Assembly (NCBI GenBank): GCA_021788025.1
Contig: JAJYLE010000006.1
Location: 1 to 33,228 of the forward strand
From: Nitrospirota bacterium
GTDB lineage: Bacteria; Nitrospirota; Thermodesulfovibrionia; Thermodesulfovibrionales; JdFR-88
Direction of reading: 5' to 3'
DNA length: 33,228 nucleotides
Both the position numbers and the translations under genes were made by a program. Position 1 is the first letter of the stretch. Each line of letters begins with the position of its first letter. The notes under the pieces are model-generated. The model was not told the DNA's origin. It made no database searches and saw only the letters and a program-made list of their open reading frames with translations. Positions 16,136-23,198 of the stretch are shown in pieces.

Positions 16136-16645
16136 GCCTTTTCTTTTTATATGTTCCACCCATTTCGGGATTCCCTTTTGTTTCCAGCCACTTAGGAGCA
16201 AATTTTTGTTCCATCTGTTCCATCTTTCGCGCTTGTTCTTCACATCTAAGTGCTTGATTTTTAAAGAATTGAAGTTTTTAGTTGAATCAAGCTGGGACCA
16301 AACCTGGAACAGCGCCAAATACCTGTTTTTACGTAGTTTTTTGGTTTTGTGATCTTCACTTTTTACTTTTGCCGCCACCCCGGCGCAGGGCCGGTGCGGA
16401 TCTCCGCGAAAAGCCGCTTCCACCGGGATCCAGCAACTTTGCCACCGGCCGCCATTGCGAGGCCCAATCGACCACGTCAATCCCGCAGTTTGCCGTTTTT
16501 ACTTTCGCAGCCGTTTTCAAAGAGCACATGTGGAGTCCCATCTTGGGAAAAGGTGGCCGAAAGCCGGGGTGTTGCCCTCCCCTACCCCGCCCATCTTAAC
16601 CCGGCACTGCATGACATTGTCAATTGGCGCGATGTCATGGCCTGT
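16136..16645 (+). repeat. Dispersed intergenic element, copy B
   Basis: Longest of three diverged copies. It begins 23 bases after the GGDEF-like gene with TTCTTTTTATATGTTCCA, then TTTGTTCCATCTGTTCCATC, TCTAAGTGCTTGATTTTTAAA, GCCGTTTTCAAAGAGCAC and finally GCATGACATTGTCAATTGG. Its distal hairpin, CATGACAT-N14-ATGTCATG (16610-16639), has the same loop length as the one in copy A. About 185 bases in the middle (roughly 16320-16505) have no clear partner in copy A. Confidence 0.7.
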
Positions 16646-16922
16646 TAGATACCCTTCTCCAAACGGAGTTATGCTGTACGCCGCACACATTCAGTGTGGC
16701 GGCAGGTTGGGCCGCGTTTTCGTTTCCCTGGATTCATCCGAGCCGCCGGGACCCCGTTTTTAAAGACTTGGAGGGGTAATGCGCCAACCGGACCCCGGCC
16801 TGTAAAAGCGTTGCTTTCGGGTAGTAATCCTCGCTTTTGCGGGTCTGCGTTGTGCAGCACCTGGCTGCCGGGGCAAACCTGGACGCAGATGGCAGGTAAA
16901 ATTTTCAACGCCGCTTAATACT
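16646..16922. other. Intergenic stretch with no recognised gene
   Basis: The remainder of the 810-base convergent gap between the GGDEF-like gene and the universal stress gene. It contains a weak imperfect hairpin near 16680-16702 (CCGCACAC with GTGTGGCGG). The short track ORFs here have no ribosome binding sites or recognisable motifs. Confidence 0.5.
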
Positions 16923-17822
16923 TCAGGGCACAACACACAACTTGCCAATCAGGACCGCGCATTTCGAATGGTGCAGGACATTCCTGGAAACGCTTCCGAT
17001 CATCCCTTTAAGCCCGGTCAGCCCACGGCAGCCCACGGCTACCAGGTCTGCTTTCATGCCTTCGGCCCCGGCAAGTATTTCACCGGAGGCGTCACCTTCA
17101 ACGGTTGAAACTTCCACTTCGGAAAATCTGTTCTCCAATTTCTGCCGGGCTTCAGACAGGATGCGGGCCGACTCCTGCTTTTCTTTTTCCCTGGCATCCC
17201 GGATTAATCCTGCAAATTGCTCATTTATTTCGGGGACTATGGTAATTGGAAAATCCCATGTCACCGGCCGGATTACGTTCAGCACGGTCAGCCGGGAGTT
17301 TTGCGGAAACGGCATGGAAGCCAAGAGCTCACATGTTGCAGAAGAGTAAGCTGAGCCGTCCGTGGCAAACAGTATCCGCATCCCGCCGCGCTTCACGTTC
17401 AGAGGCGTTTTGACAACCAGCACCGGCACATGGGATTTAATGCTTACAGTCCTGCTTACGCTGCCAAGAAGAACCGATTCTACGCCCTTGGTGCCCCTGG
17501 CCCCCATCACTATCAAATCCATGCCGGCCTCCGCCGCCTTTTCCACAATCACCTGCTTGGCCGGGCCTTCGATAACGGCTGTGCATACCTTCGCCTTAAC
17601 GGGTTTCAGTATCTCCAGCGCAGGGGCAAATATCCCCGGCTCAAACAGTTTTTTGATTTCTTTCAGGGTACTCTGGAAGGCCGCCTCGTTTCTAAGCAGC
17701 CGCCCCACATCAAGCGCATGGAAAACGGTTATCTCGTCTTTTTCAGATAGATCAAGAAAACCCAGAAAACCGGCCGCAGCCTCGGAATACTTTGAACCGT
17801 CAACGGCAAGCAATATCTTCAT
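16923..17822 (-). CDS. Tandem-domain universal stress protein
   Basis: UspA-superfamily protein with two Usp domains, about residues 1-140 and 147-299. Each begins with a KILLAVDGS-type strand (second: RILFATDGS). The nucleotide-binding motif G-2x-G-9x-G(S/T) is complete in the first domain (GARGTKGVESVLLGSVS). In the second (GCRGLTGLKGMIGSVS) the spacer is one residue short, so the first domain is the likelier ATP binder. The start ATG 17822 has a strong ribosome binding site, GGGGAGGAC. It lies 44 bases downstream of the aldehyde dehydrogenase gene on the same strand and is probably co-transcribed with it. Its particular stress role cannot be read from sequence. Confidence 0.92.
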   Translation of the reverse strand: MKILLAVDGSKYSEAAAGFLGFLDLSEKDEITVFHALDVGRLLRNEAAFQSTLKEIKKLFEPGIFAPALEILKPVKAKVCTAVIEGPAKQVIVEKAAEAGMDLIVMGARGTKGVESVLLGSVSRTVSIKSHVPVLVVKTPLNVKRGGMRILFATDGSAYSSATCELLASMPFPQNSRLTVLNVIRPVTWDFPITIVPEINEQFAGLIRDAREKEKQESARILSEARQKLENRFSEVEVSTVEGDASGEILAGAEGMKADLVAVGCRGLTGLKGMIGSVSRNVLHHSKCAVLIGKLCVVP

Positions 17823-17866
17823 ATTGTCCTCCCCGCCAGACAGATTATAGAAAGCAATGGTGAAAC

Positions 17867-19306
17867 CTAGAAGCGCAGATCCAGGGCCATCAGGCGGGGC
17901 TCAGTCATCTCCTCTATCGTGTACCTCACGCCTTCCCTGCCGAAGCCAGACTGTTTCACGCCGCCGTAAGGCATGTGGTCCACCCTGTATGAAGGCACAT
18001 CATTGATAATAACGCCGCCAACCTCCAGCGTTTCAAACGCGGCGAAAGCGTGCTTGAGATTATTCGTAAATATACCCGCCTGAAGACCGTAAACCGAATC
18101 GTTAATGGCCTTCAGCCCGTCCTCAAAACTGTCCACCCTGGTTACGGTTACCACCGGCGCAAACACCTCCATGCAGCTTACCTTCATCTGTGGTGTTGTG
18201 TCTGCAATGACGGTTGGCTCGAAAAAATCGCCCTTGCGGTTCCCGCCGACAAGCGCCTTTGCGCCTGCGGCCATCGCCTCGCCCACCCACGCTGAAACCC
18301 TTGCCAGGTTGTTCTCGTCTATCATGGGGCCTATCCGCACCGATTCGTCCAGGGGGTCTCCCATCTTGAGGGCCTGCACCTTCGGGATGAAAATTTGCAT
18401 GAAGGCGGCATGGATGTTCTTGTGGGCATATACCCTTTGCACCGATATGCACACCTGCCCGGCATATGAAAACCCGCCAGCCAGAACACGGTTTGCAGCG
18501 TATTCCAGATCGCAGTCCTCATCTATCAGCACCCCGGCGTTGCCGCCCAGTTCAAGTATAACCTTCTTGTCGAATGCCGTCTTTTTGAGTTTCCAGCCAA
18601 CGGGGGCGCTGCCTGTAAACGAGAGCACTTTGACGCGCGCGTCCGTGATGGCCGACTGTATCGCATCCACGCTTGTTGGGATAACGGAAAGCCCGCCTTC
18701 AGGCAGCCCCGATTCCATCAAAATCCCGCCCAGCACAAGGGCGGAAACAGGTGTAGAGGAAGCGGGCTTGAGAATTACCGGGTTGCCTGCCGCTATCGCA
18801 GGCGCTATCTTGTGGGCAACAAGATTTAGCGGGAAGTTAAACGGGGTGATGCCAAGCACCGGCCCCGCCGGAAACCGCCTGGTAATGCCCCATCTGCCTT
18901 CAGATGTCTTGTTCCTGTCCAGCGGAATGAATTCCCCGCCTATCCGCACCGCCTCCTCGGCAGCAATCCCGAACGTAAGCGATGCCCTTTCGGCTTCGCC
19001 TCTGGCATCGGCAACCGGCTTGCCGCATTCAAGGCTGATTATTTTTGCCAACTCGTCCCTGTGCGCCAGGATAGTATCGGCCGTTTTGCGGAGTATGCCC
19101 GCCCTCTGGTATGAGGGAATCCCGGCCATTACCGGACGTGCCTTTTCCGCGGCGGCCAGAGCATCTTCCACATCCGCCGGGGCAGCCTGGCAGACCTCGG
19201 TGATTACTGTGCGCCCATATGGGTTGGTTATCTTTACCTTTCCGGCGGTCTCTTTCCATCTGCCCGCCAGAAGCAGGGGATATGAATTTTTTACCTTAAA
19301 ATCCAT
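17867..19306 (-). CDS. NAD(P)-dependent aldehyde dehydrogenase
   Basis: Oxidises an aldehyde to the acid with NAD(P). The full catalytic set is present: Asn157 (PFNFPLN), Glu252 (LELGGN) and nucleophile Cys286 (GQVCISVQR), along with the cofactor-binding FTGSAPVG loop. Its 479 residues are standard. The C-terminal block (YGGVKQSGFGREGVRYTIEEMTEP) and overall look place it near the lactaldehyde / non-phosphorylating glyceraldehyde-3-phosphate / succinate-semialdehyde branch, but I cannot fix the substrate. The start ATG 19306 has only a weak ribosome binding site. It is followed 44 bases later by the universal stress gene, and its upstream region holds repeat copy C. Confidence 0.9.
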   Translation of the reverse strand: MDFKVKNSYPLLLAGRWKETAGKVKITNPYGRTVITEVCQAAPADVEDALAAAEKARPVMAGIPSYQRAGILRKTADTILAHRDELAKIISLECGKPVADARGEAERASLTFGIAAEEAVRIGGEFIPLDRNKTSEGRWGITRRFPAGPVLGITPFNFPLNLVAHKIAPAIAAGNPVILKPASSTPVSALVLGGILMESGLPEGGLSVIPTSVDAIQSAITDARVKVLSFTGSAPVGWKLKKTAFDKKVILELGGNAGVLIDEDCDLEYAANRVLAGGFSYAGQVCISVQRVYAHKNIHAAFMQIFIPKVQALKMGDPLDESVRIGPMIDENNLARVSAWVGEAMAAGAKALVGGNRKGDFFEPTVIADTTPQMKVSCMEVFAPVVTVTRVDSFEDGLKAINDSVYGLQAGIFTNNLKHAFAAFETLEVGGVIINDVPSYRVDHMPYGGVKQSGFGREGVRYTIEEMTEPRLMALDLRF

Positions 19307-19390
19307 AAGAAGATTAAATCACAGTGGGAAGACGGTTTCAAGGGTACCCGGTACTTTTTATTTTTTGCCCTCAGTTTTCCGGCAGGCCAG

Positions 19391-19642
19391 CCCCTTTTTT
19401 TATATGTTCAAATGAAAATTTTGAAACCCGCGTTTTTAAATTATTTTTGGATTTTTCTCGTTCAAACCGTTCAAAACCGCCGCTTCTTTTGCAAACCCAT
19501 ACCTTTAAAAATCCAGGGCAGATACCGTCCGCCCCCTTTCAAAGATTTTCGCCAGGTCCATTGCTGGAGGGTGGCTGGAGACCGGGGTGGGTTTCCCCCT
19601 CCACCCGTCATCATAAAACTCTTTACCAGTGCATAATAGTGG
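19391..19642 (+). repeat. Dispersed intergenic element, copy C (most diverged)
   Basis: Keeps the order of blocks in A and B but with altered words: TTTTTTTATATGTTCAAA, then CGTTCAAACCGTTCAAAAC, then CCTTTAAAAATCC, CCCCCTTTCAAAG, GGGGTGGG with CCCTCCACCC, and an AGTGCATAA end. Where A and B use GTTCCA three times, C uses GTTCAA three times. The terminal hairpin of A and B is not preserved. It fills most of the 450-base gap before the DUF2249 gene. Confidence 0.55.
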
Positions 19643-19756
19643 AGGCAATCAATAAGGCATAAAGGATATTGAAAATCCAGGCAGGCTGCCGCATTCCACT
19701 TAAGGACACCCGGTGATAGACTTCAGGTAAAGCTGAAAAAGGAGGCAAAACACAAA

Positions 19757-19996
19757 ATGCCGGAAAACATTATGAAAGAGCTTGATGTATCCAAACTTCT
19801 TCCCCCCCAAAGACATCCCCTTATATTCCAGACCTTCGACGGACTCCAGAAAGGAGATTCATTCCTGCTCATAAACGACCACGACCCCAAACCCCTCTGG
19901 TACCAGTTTCTTCATGAGAGGGAAAACATGTTCTCGTGGGAGTACGTTCAGCAAGGCCCTGACCTGTGGAAGGTAAAGATTACGAAAAAGGCCTGA
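19757..19996 (+). CDS. DUF2249 domain protein
   Basis: A 79-residue single-domain protein matching DUF2249: LDVSKLLPPQRHPLIFQTFDGL, then the characteristic LLINDHDPKPLWYQF and FSWEYVQQGPDLWKVKI. Members often sit with haemerythrin, nitric-oxide or other respiratory genes, or fused to Fe-S assembly proteins. None of those is adjacent here. The start ATG 19757 has AAAAAGGAGG about 11 bases upstream. It is the only rightward gene among leftward neighbours and converges on fumC. The function of the family is not firmly known. Confidence 0.85.
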   Translation: MPENIMKELDVSKLLPPQRHPLIFQTFDGLQKGDSFLLINDHDPKPLWYQFLHERENMFSWEYVQQGPDLWKVKITKKA

Positions 19997-20110
19997 AGAA
20001 ACAGGGACACGTTTTCAGTATGTATTTGACGGCGGGAAATGAAAAACACTGGCCCCGTTTGCACAGAGTGTCTGCCAAAAACAAAAAGGCTGGGTTAAGC
20101 CGGAAATATT

Positions 20111-21514
20111 TTATCCCCGTTTTCCCGGCCTGGTCATCTTGCCAGGTTTTAAAATCCCGTCCGCCTTCTTCCTTTCGAGAAAGCCCAGCTCCACCACCAC
20201 CTGCCTGATGGGTTTTTTGTCCCTGAACGCCTTCTTGACGGCCTCGGCTGTTTTGTCATAGCCGATAACAGGGGCCAGTGGGGTGGCGATAACCGGGTTC
20301 ATCTCTAAAAATTCCGCCATGTGCTCCGTGTTGGCCTCAAAGCCCTCAACAGTTCTGGTTAATAGAAGCGCGGCATTGGCAAGAAGCGAAATTGAAACAA
20401 GGATATTAAATGCGATAACCGGCAGCATCGTGTTAAGCTCGAACTCGCCCATAGAATTTGCGGCGGCTATCGTTGCGTCACACCCGATTATCTGGGCGCA
20501 CATCATCCTTGCGGCCTCCGGCAGCACCGGGTTTACCTTGCCCGGCATGATAGAGGAGCCCGGCTGAAGCGGCTTGAGCCTTATCTCGTTCAGGCCGGAA
20601 ACGGGGCCGCTGTTCATCAACCTCAAATCATTGGAAATCTTTATAAAGGAGGTTGCGGCCGTCCTTAACTGCCCGGAAAGCTCCGCAACGGCGTCCTGGC
20701 AGGCCTGCGCCTGGAAGTGGTTCCTGGCCTCAACGAATTTTATCCCGGTCAGTTGTTTAAGCACCTTGCAGACCTTTGCGCCAAATCCGGCGGGCGTGTT
20801 TATCCCTGTGCCCACCGCAGTGCCGCCTATGGCAAGCTCTGAAAGCCGGGGCAGGGCCGCCTTTATCCTTTCAATCGAGTAGTCCGCCTGGGCCGCCCAT
20901 CCGGACATTTCCTGCCCAAGGGTGACGGGCACGGCGTCCATCAGGTGGGTCCGGCCTGTCTTTACAGTTTTTGCGTAAGGGGCGGCCTTCGATTTTACGG
21001 CCTTTGAGAGCCTGGCAAGCGACGGCATAAGGTTTTCATTCACCAGCATATATGCTGAAACATGTATTGCCGAAGGGATTACGTCATTGGAGGACTGGCC
21101 CAGGTTAACGTGATCGTTTGGGTGCACAGGGGATTTGGTGCTTTTCCTGCCGGTAAGCATCTCGTTTGCGCGGGTGGCTATGACCTCGTTTGCATTCATG
21201 TTGGTGGACGTGCCGGAGCCGGTCTGAAAAACATCCACGCGGAATTCGCTGTCCAGCTTACCGCTGATCACTTCACCGGAGGCCCGCATGACGGCTTTTG
21301 CGATTTTTGCAGGCAATAATCCAAGCCCCAGGTTTACCGATGCGCAGGAAAGCTTGATCTGCCCCAGGGCGCGATAGAAAACCGGGGGAAATTCCAGCCC
21401 GTTTGCCGGGAAATTATCCATGGCCCTCTGGGTGCTTGCTCCCCAGTAAGCCCCGGAGGGGACTTTAACCTGCCCCATGGAATCAGACTCTGCCCTGAAA
21501 TCCCTGCCCGCCAT
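20111..21514 (-). CDS. fumC: Class II fumarate hydratase
   Basis: Iron-independent fumarase converting fumarate to malate in the TCA cycle. The signature GSSIMPGKVNP is intact, with GSGTSTNMNANEV, HPNDHVNLGQSSND and TGRTHLMDAVPVTLGQE, the three conserved regions that form the composite active site. Its 467 residues match the family. Aspartase is a close relative, but the motif spelling and the neighbouring sdh genes favour fumarase. The start ATG 21514 has AAGGAGAT just upstream. It lies about 200 bases after sdhD on the same strand, with a repeat copy and a possible promoter between them, so it may be transcribed both with sdh and alone. Confidence 0.95.
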   Translation of the reverse strand: MAGRDFRAESDSMGQVKVPSGAYWGASTQRAMDNFPANGLEFPPVFYRALGQIKLSCASVNLGLGLLPAKIAKAVMRASGEVISGKLDSEFRVDVFQTGSGTSTNMNANEVIATRANEMLTGRKSTKSPVHPNDHVNLGQSSNDVIPSAIHVSAYMLVNENLMPSLARLSKAVKSKAAPYAKTVKTGRTHLMDAVPVTLGQEMSGWAAQADYSIERIKAALPRLSELAIGGTAVGTGINTPAGFGAKVCKVLKQLTGIKFVEARNHFQAQACQDAVAELSGQLRTAATSFIKISNDLRLMNSGPVSGLNEIRLKPLQPGSSIMPGKVNPVLPEAARMMCAQIIGCDATIAAANSMGEFELNTMLPVIAFNILVSISLLANAALLLTRTVEGFEANTEHMAEFLEMNPVIATPLAPVIGYDKTAEAVKKAFRDKKPIRQVVVELGFLERKKADGILKPGKMTRPGKRG

Positions 21515-21553
21515 CAGATCTCCTTTTTAACGCATCGATTTCAAACCGTTTTA

Positions 21554-21562
21554 ATAATAACA
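21554..21562 (-). promoter_or_regulatory. Possible extended -10 for fumC
   Basis: On the minus strand TGTTATTAT fits an extended -10 (TG-n-TATTAT), about 40 bases ahead of the fumC ATG. No recognisable -35 box lies at the usual distance. Confidence 0.35.
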
Positions 21563-21580
21563 GGTTATTCAGGCATTCGT

Positions 21581-21705
21581 GTGGAGAAAAGGGGTTTTCC
21601 TCATAAGCCGTTTTGTTTGTTTTTGAAGTACAGGTTAATACGGGAGCGGCAAGTGAGTGGAGCGGCCTGACGAGCCATACCGGACGTTTGGCGCAGAGAT
21701 GGCCC
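21581..21705 (+). repeat. Second dispersed repeat family, copy 2
   Basis: GTGGAGAAAAGGGG, AAGCCGTTTTGTTTGT, CGGGAGCGGCAAGTGAG and CCATACCGGACGTTTGGCGCAG align with copy 5 at 29358. The repeat lies between sdhD and fumC. Similarity may start about 20 bases earlier. Confidence 0.7.
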
Positions 21706-21712
21706 AAACCAT

Positions 21713-22144
21713 TTATTGAAATATTCTCAGCGCCCTGCCCGATGGAATGGCCCCCGCCGCACTGCCGGCCTTGTGGCATTTGTAGCACGGGGCGGGCGGA
21801 CTGGCCAGAAGCATCTGTGTATCCGAAAGTATCCATACACCGGCAATTACCATTATTGCCGAAAGTATTATCAAGGCGGATTTTACCGCTGAAAGCACAC
21901 GCTCCTTTTTTAAATACTCAAGCGCAATGCCCCACAATCCGTAAGCGGCATGATAGATAATCGCCAGAAGGAATACGGCATAAAATGCCATCCACCCGGG
22001 GTGGGACAATCTCATCATCACCACCCCATGCTCCGAGGCGTCCGGGCGTTCGAAGTGGTTTGCAAAAAAATGCACCGCCAGCCCGGCCACAAGCACAACT
22101 GCGCTTGCCCTGCTTAATAACCATCCAAAGGCCGTCTTCTTCAT
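21713..22144 (-). CDS. sdhD: Succinate dehydrogenase membrane anchor (SdhD-like) with C-terminal CXXCH motif
   Basis: Second membrane subunit of succinate dehydrogenase. Three transmembrane helices are visible (about residues 7-29, 50-74 and 86-106), with His25, His30 and the YHAAYGLWG block (His65) as possible haem b ligands. The positive charges (MKK, and LKKER between helices 2 and 3) place the C-terminus in the periplasm. There the protein continues with PAPCYKCHKAG: Cys120, Cys123 and His124 form a CXXCH haem c attachment motif (bases 21773-21787), which is not a normal feature of SdhD. I chose ATG 22144 over the track's GTG 22156 because it overlaps the sdhC stop as ATGA, matching the sdhB/sdhC junction. 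The protein is 143 residues long. Confidence 0.8.
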   Translation of the reverse strand: MKKTAFGWLLSRASAVVLVAGLAVHFFANHFERPDASEHGVVMMRLSHPGWMAFYAVFLLAIIYHAAYGLWGIALEYLKKERVLSAVKSALIILSAIMVIAGVWILSDTQMLLASPPAPCYKCHKAGSAAGAIPSGRALRIFQ

Positions 22145-22485
22145 CTTGCGCCCCACATCATATGGGGAATGGAAATCAGCAATATCAGGGCACCCGCTGA
22201 AAGGGCTGTCCAGAAGAAGACTTTTTGCAGCCTTGTGGGAGCGCCGGCCTCAAGAAGAATCAGCCTTATGCCGTTTAATCCGTGGGCAAGCACTATGCCA
22301 AGAAGCGCCAGCTCGGAAAACCGCATAACAGGCGTATTGTAAAAGTCCCTTATCGCCTCGTAGCGGGCCGCGTCCCCGATGAAATAAAGGCTGAAAAAAT
22401 GCGGTATGAGGAAAACGGCCAGGATTACACCGGAGAGCCTGTTTAAGATAAATGCGAAAAACCCGGTGGTAAGCCTGTATCTCAT
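22141..22485 (-). CDS. sdhC: Succinate dehydrogenase cytochrome b subunit (SdhC-like)
   Basis: Membrane anchor subunit of 114 residues. Three hydrophobic helices are apparent (around 9-34, 54-78 and 89-110). His29 and His68, the latter in the conserved AHGLNGIRL block, are candidate haem b ligands. The track ORF starts further upstream at 22596, but that extension runs through sdhB coding sequence. ATG 22485 overlaps the sdhB TGA as ATGA and has a GGGGGG-rich stretch upstream, so it is the better start. Both anchors together imply a haem b-containing quinone-reducing complex. Confidence 0.88.
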   Translation of the reverse strand: MRYRLTTGFFAFILNRLSGVILAVFLIPHFFSLYFIGDAARYEAIRDFYNTPVMRFSELALLGIVLAHGLNGIRLILLEAGAPTRLQKVFFWTALSAGALILLISIPHMMWGAR

Positions 22486-23192
22486 CGCGCCCCCCTTAAC
22501 CCGCGCTTTAACGTCTGGCGCTTGAGTATCGCGATGTGCCTGGTTACATCTATGTCCCTTGGGCACGCCTCCACGCAGTTGTATATCGAATGGCACCTGG
22601 CGGCGCCATGCGCCCCGGATACCAGATCCAGCCTTGCCTTGCCCCCCCTGTCCCTGGAATCCAGGACAAACCGCGCGGCCTTCACAAGGGCCGCCGGGCC
22701 AAGGTACTGCTTATCGCCCCAGTAAACCGGGCAGGAGGACGTGCAGCAGGCGCATAATATGCACCGTATTGAATCCAGTATCTTTTCCATCTCCTCGGGG
22801 CTCTGGGGGCGCTCACGGCTGGGAAGTGGCTCATCATTTACAAGATATGGCATCACGGACTTTATTTTTTCAAAAAACGGTTCCATGTCCACTACTAAAT
22901 CCTTTATCACCGGGAATGCCGGCAAAGGCTCAAAGACAACCAATTCAGGCATGTCACCGGCAAGCGTCTGACAGGCCAGCCTGCTTCTGCCGTTTATCTT
23001 CATCGCGCAGCTGCCGCACATCCCGTGCGCACAGGACCGCCTGAATGTAAGGCTGCCGTCGGTAAACTCCTTTGTCCTTACAAGCCCGTCCAGAAGCCGC
23101 TCGTGGGGGCCAAGCTCCACGGGAAAATCCTCCCACCTGGCAGCGTTGTCCTTTTCCGGATCAAACCTCTTTATCCTGAATATCTTGTCCAT
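22482..23192 (-). CDS. sdhB: Succinate dehydrogenase iron-sulfur subunit
   Basis: Carries electrons from the flavin subunit to the quinone site. The ligands for three clusters are visible: SCAHGMCGSC with a later LAC for [2Fe-2S]; CILCACCTSSCP for [4Fe-4S]; and CHSIYNCVEACP for [3Fe-4S]. The second and third motifs share outer Cys residues in the usual way. The length of about 236 residues is normal. I chose ATG 23192 over TTG 23195. It starts 6 bases after the sdhA stop and overlaps sdhC at its end, so the operon is tightly coupled. Confidence 0.95.
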   Translation of the reverse strand: MDKIFRIKRFDPEKDNAARWEDFPVELGPHERLLDGLVRTKEFTDGSLTFRRSCAHGMCGSCAMKINGRSRLACQTLAGDMPELVVFEPLPAFPVIKDLVVDMEPFFEKIKSVMPYLVNDEPLPSRERPQSPEEMEKILDSIRCILCACCTSSCPVYWGDKQYLGPAALVKAARFVLDSRDRGGKARLDLVSGAHGAARCHSIYNCVEACPRDIDVTRHIAILKRQTLKRGLRGAR

Positions 23193-23198
23193 CAAGTT

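Noticed and set aside
16923-19306. Aldehyde dehydrogenase plus stress protein as a defence or signalling module
   Set aside because: Both are common families and nothing in the context points beyond ordinary metabolism and stress response.
18105-19415. 436-residue plus-strand ORF opposite the aldehyde dehydrogenase
   Set aside because: Antisense shadow of a gene with an intact catalytic set. No domain is visible.
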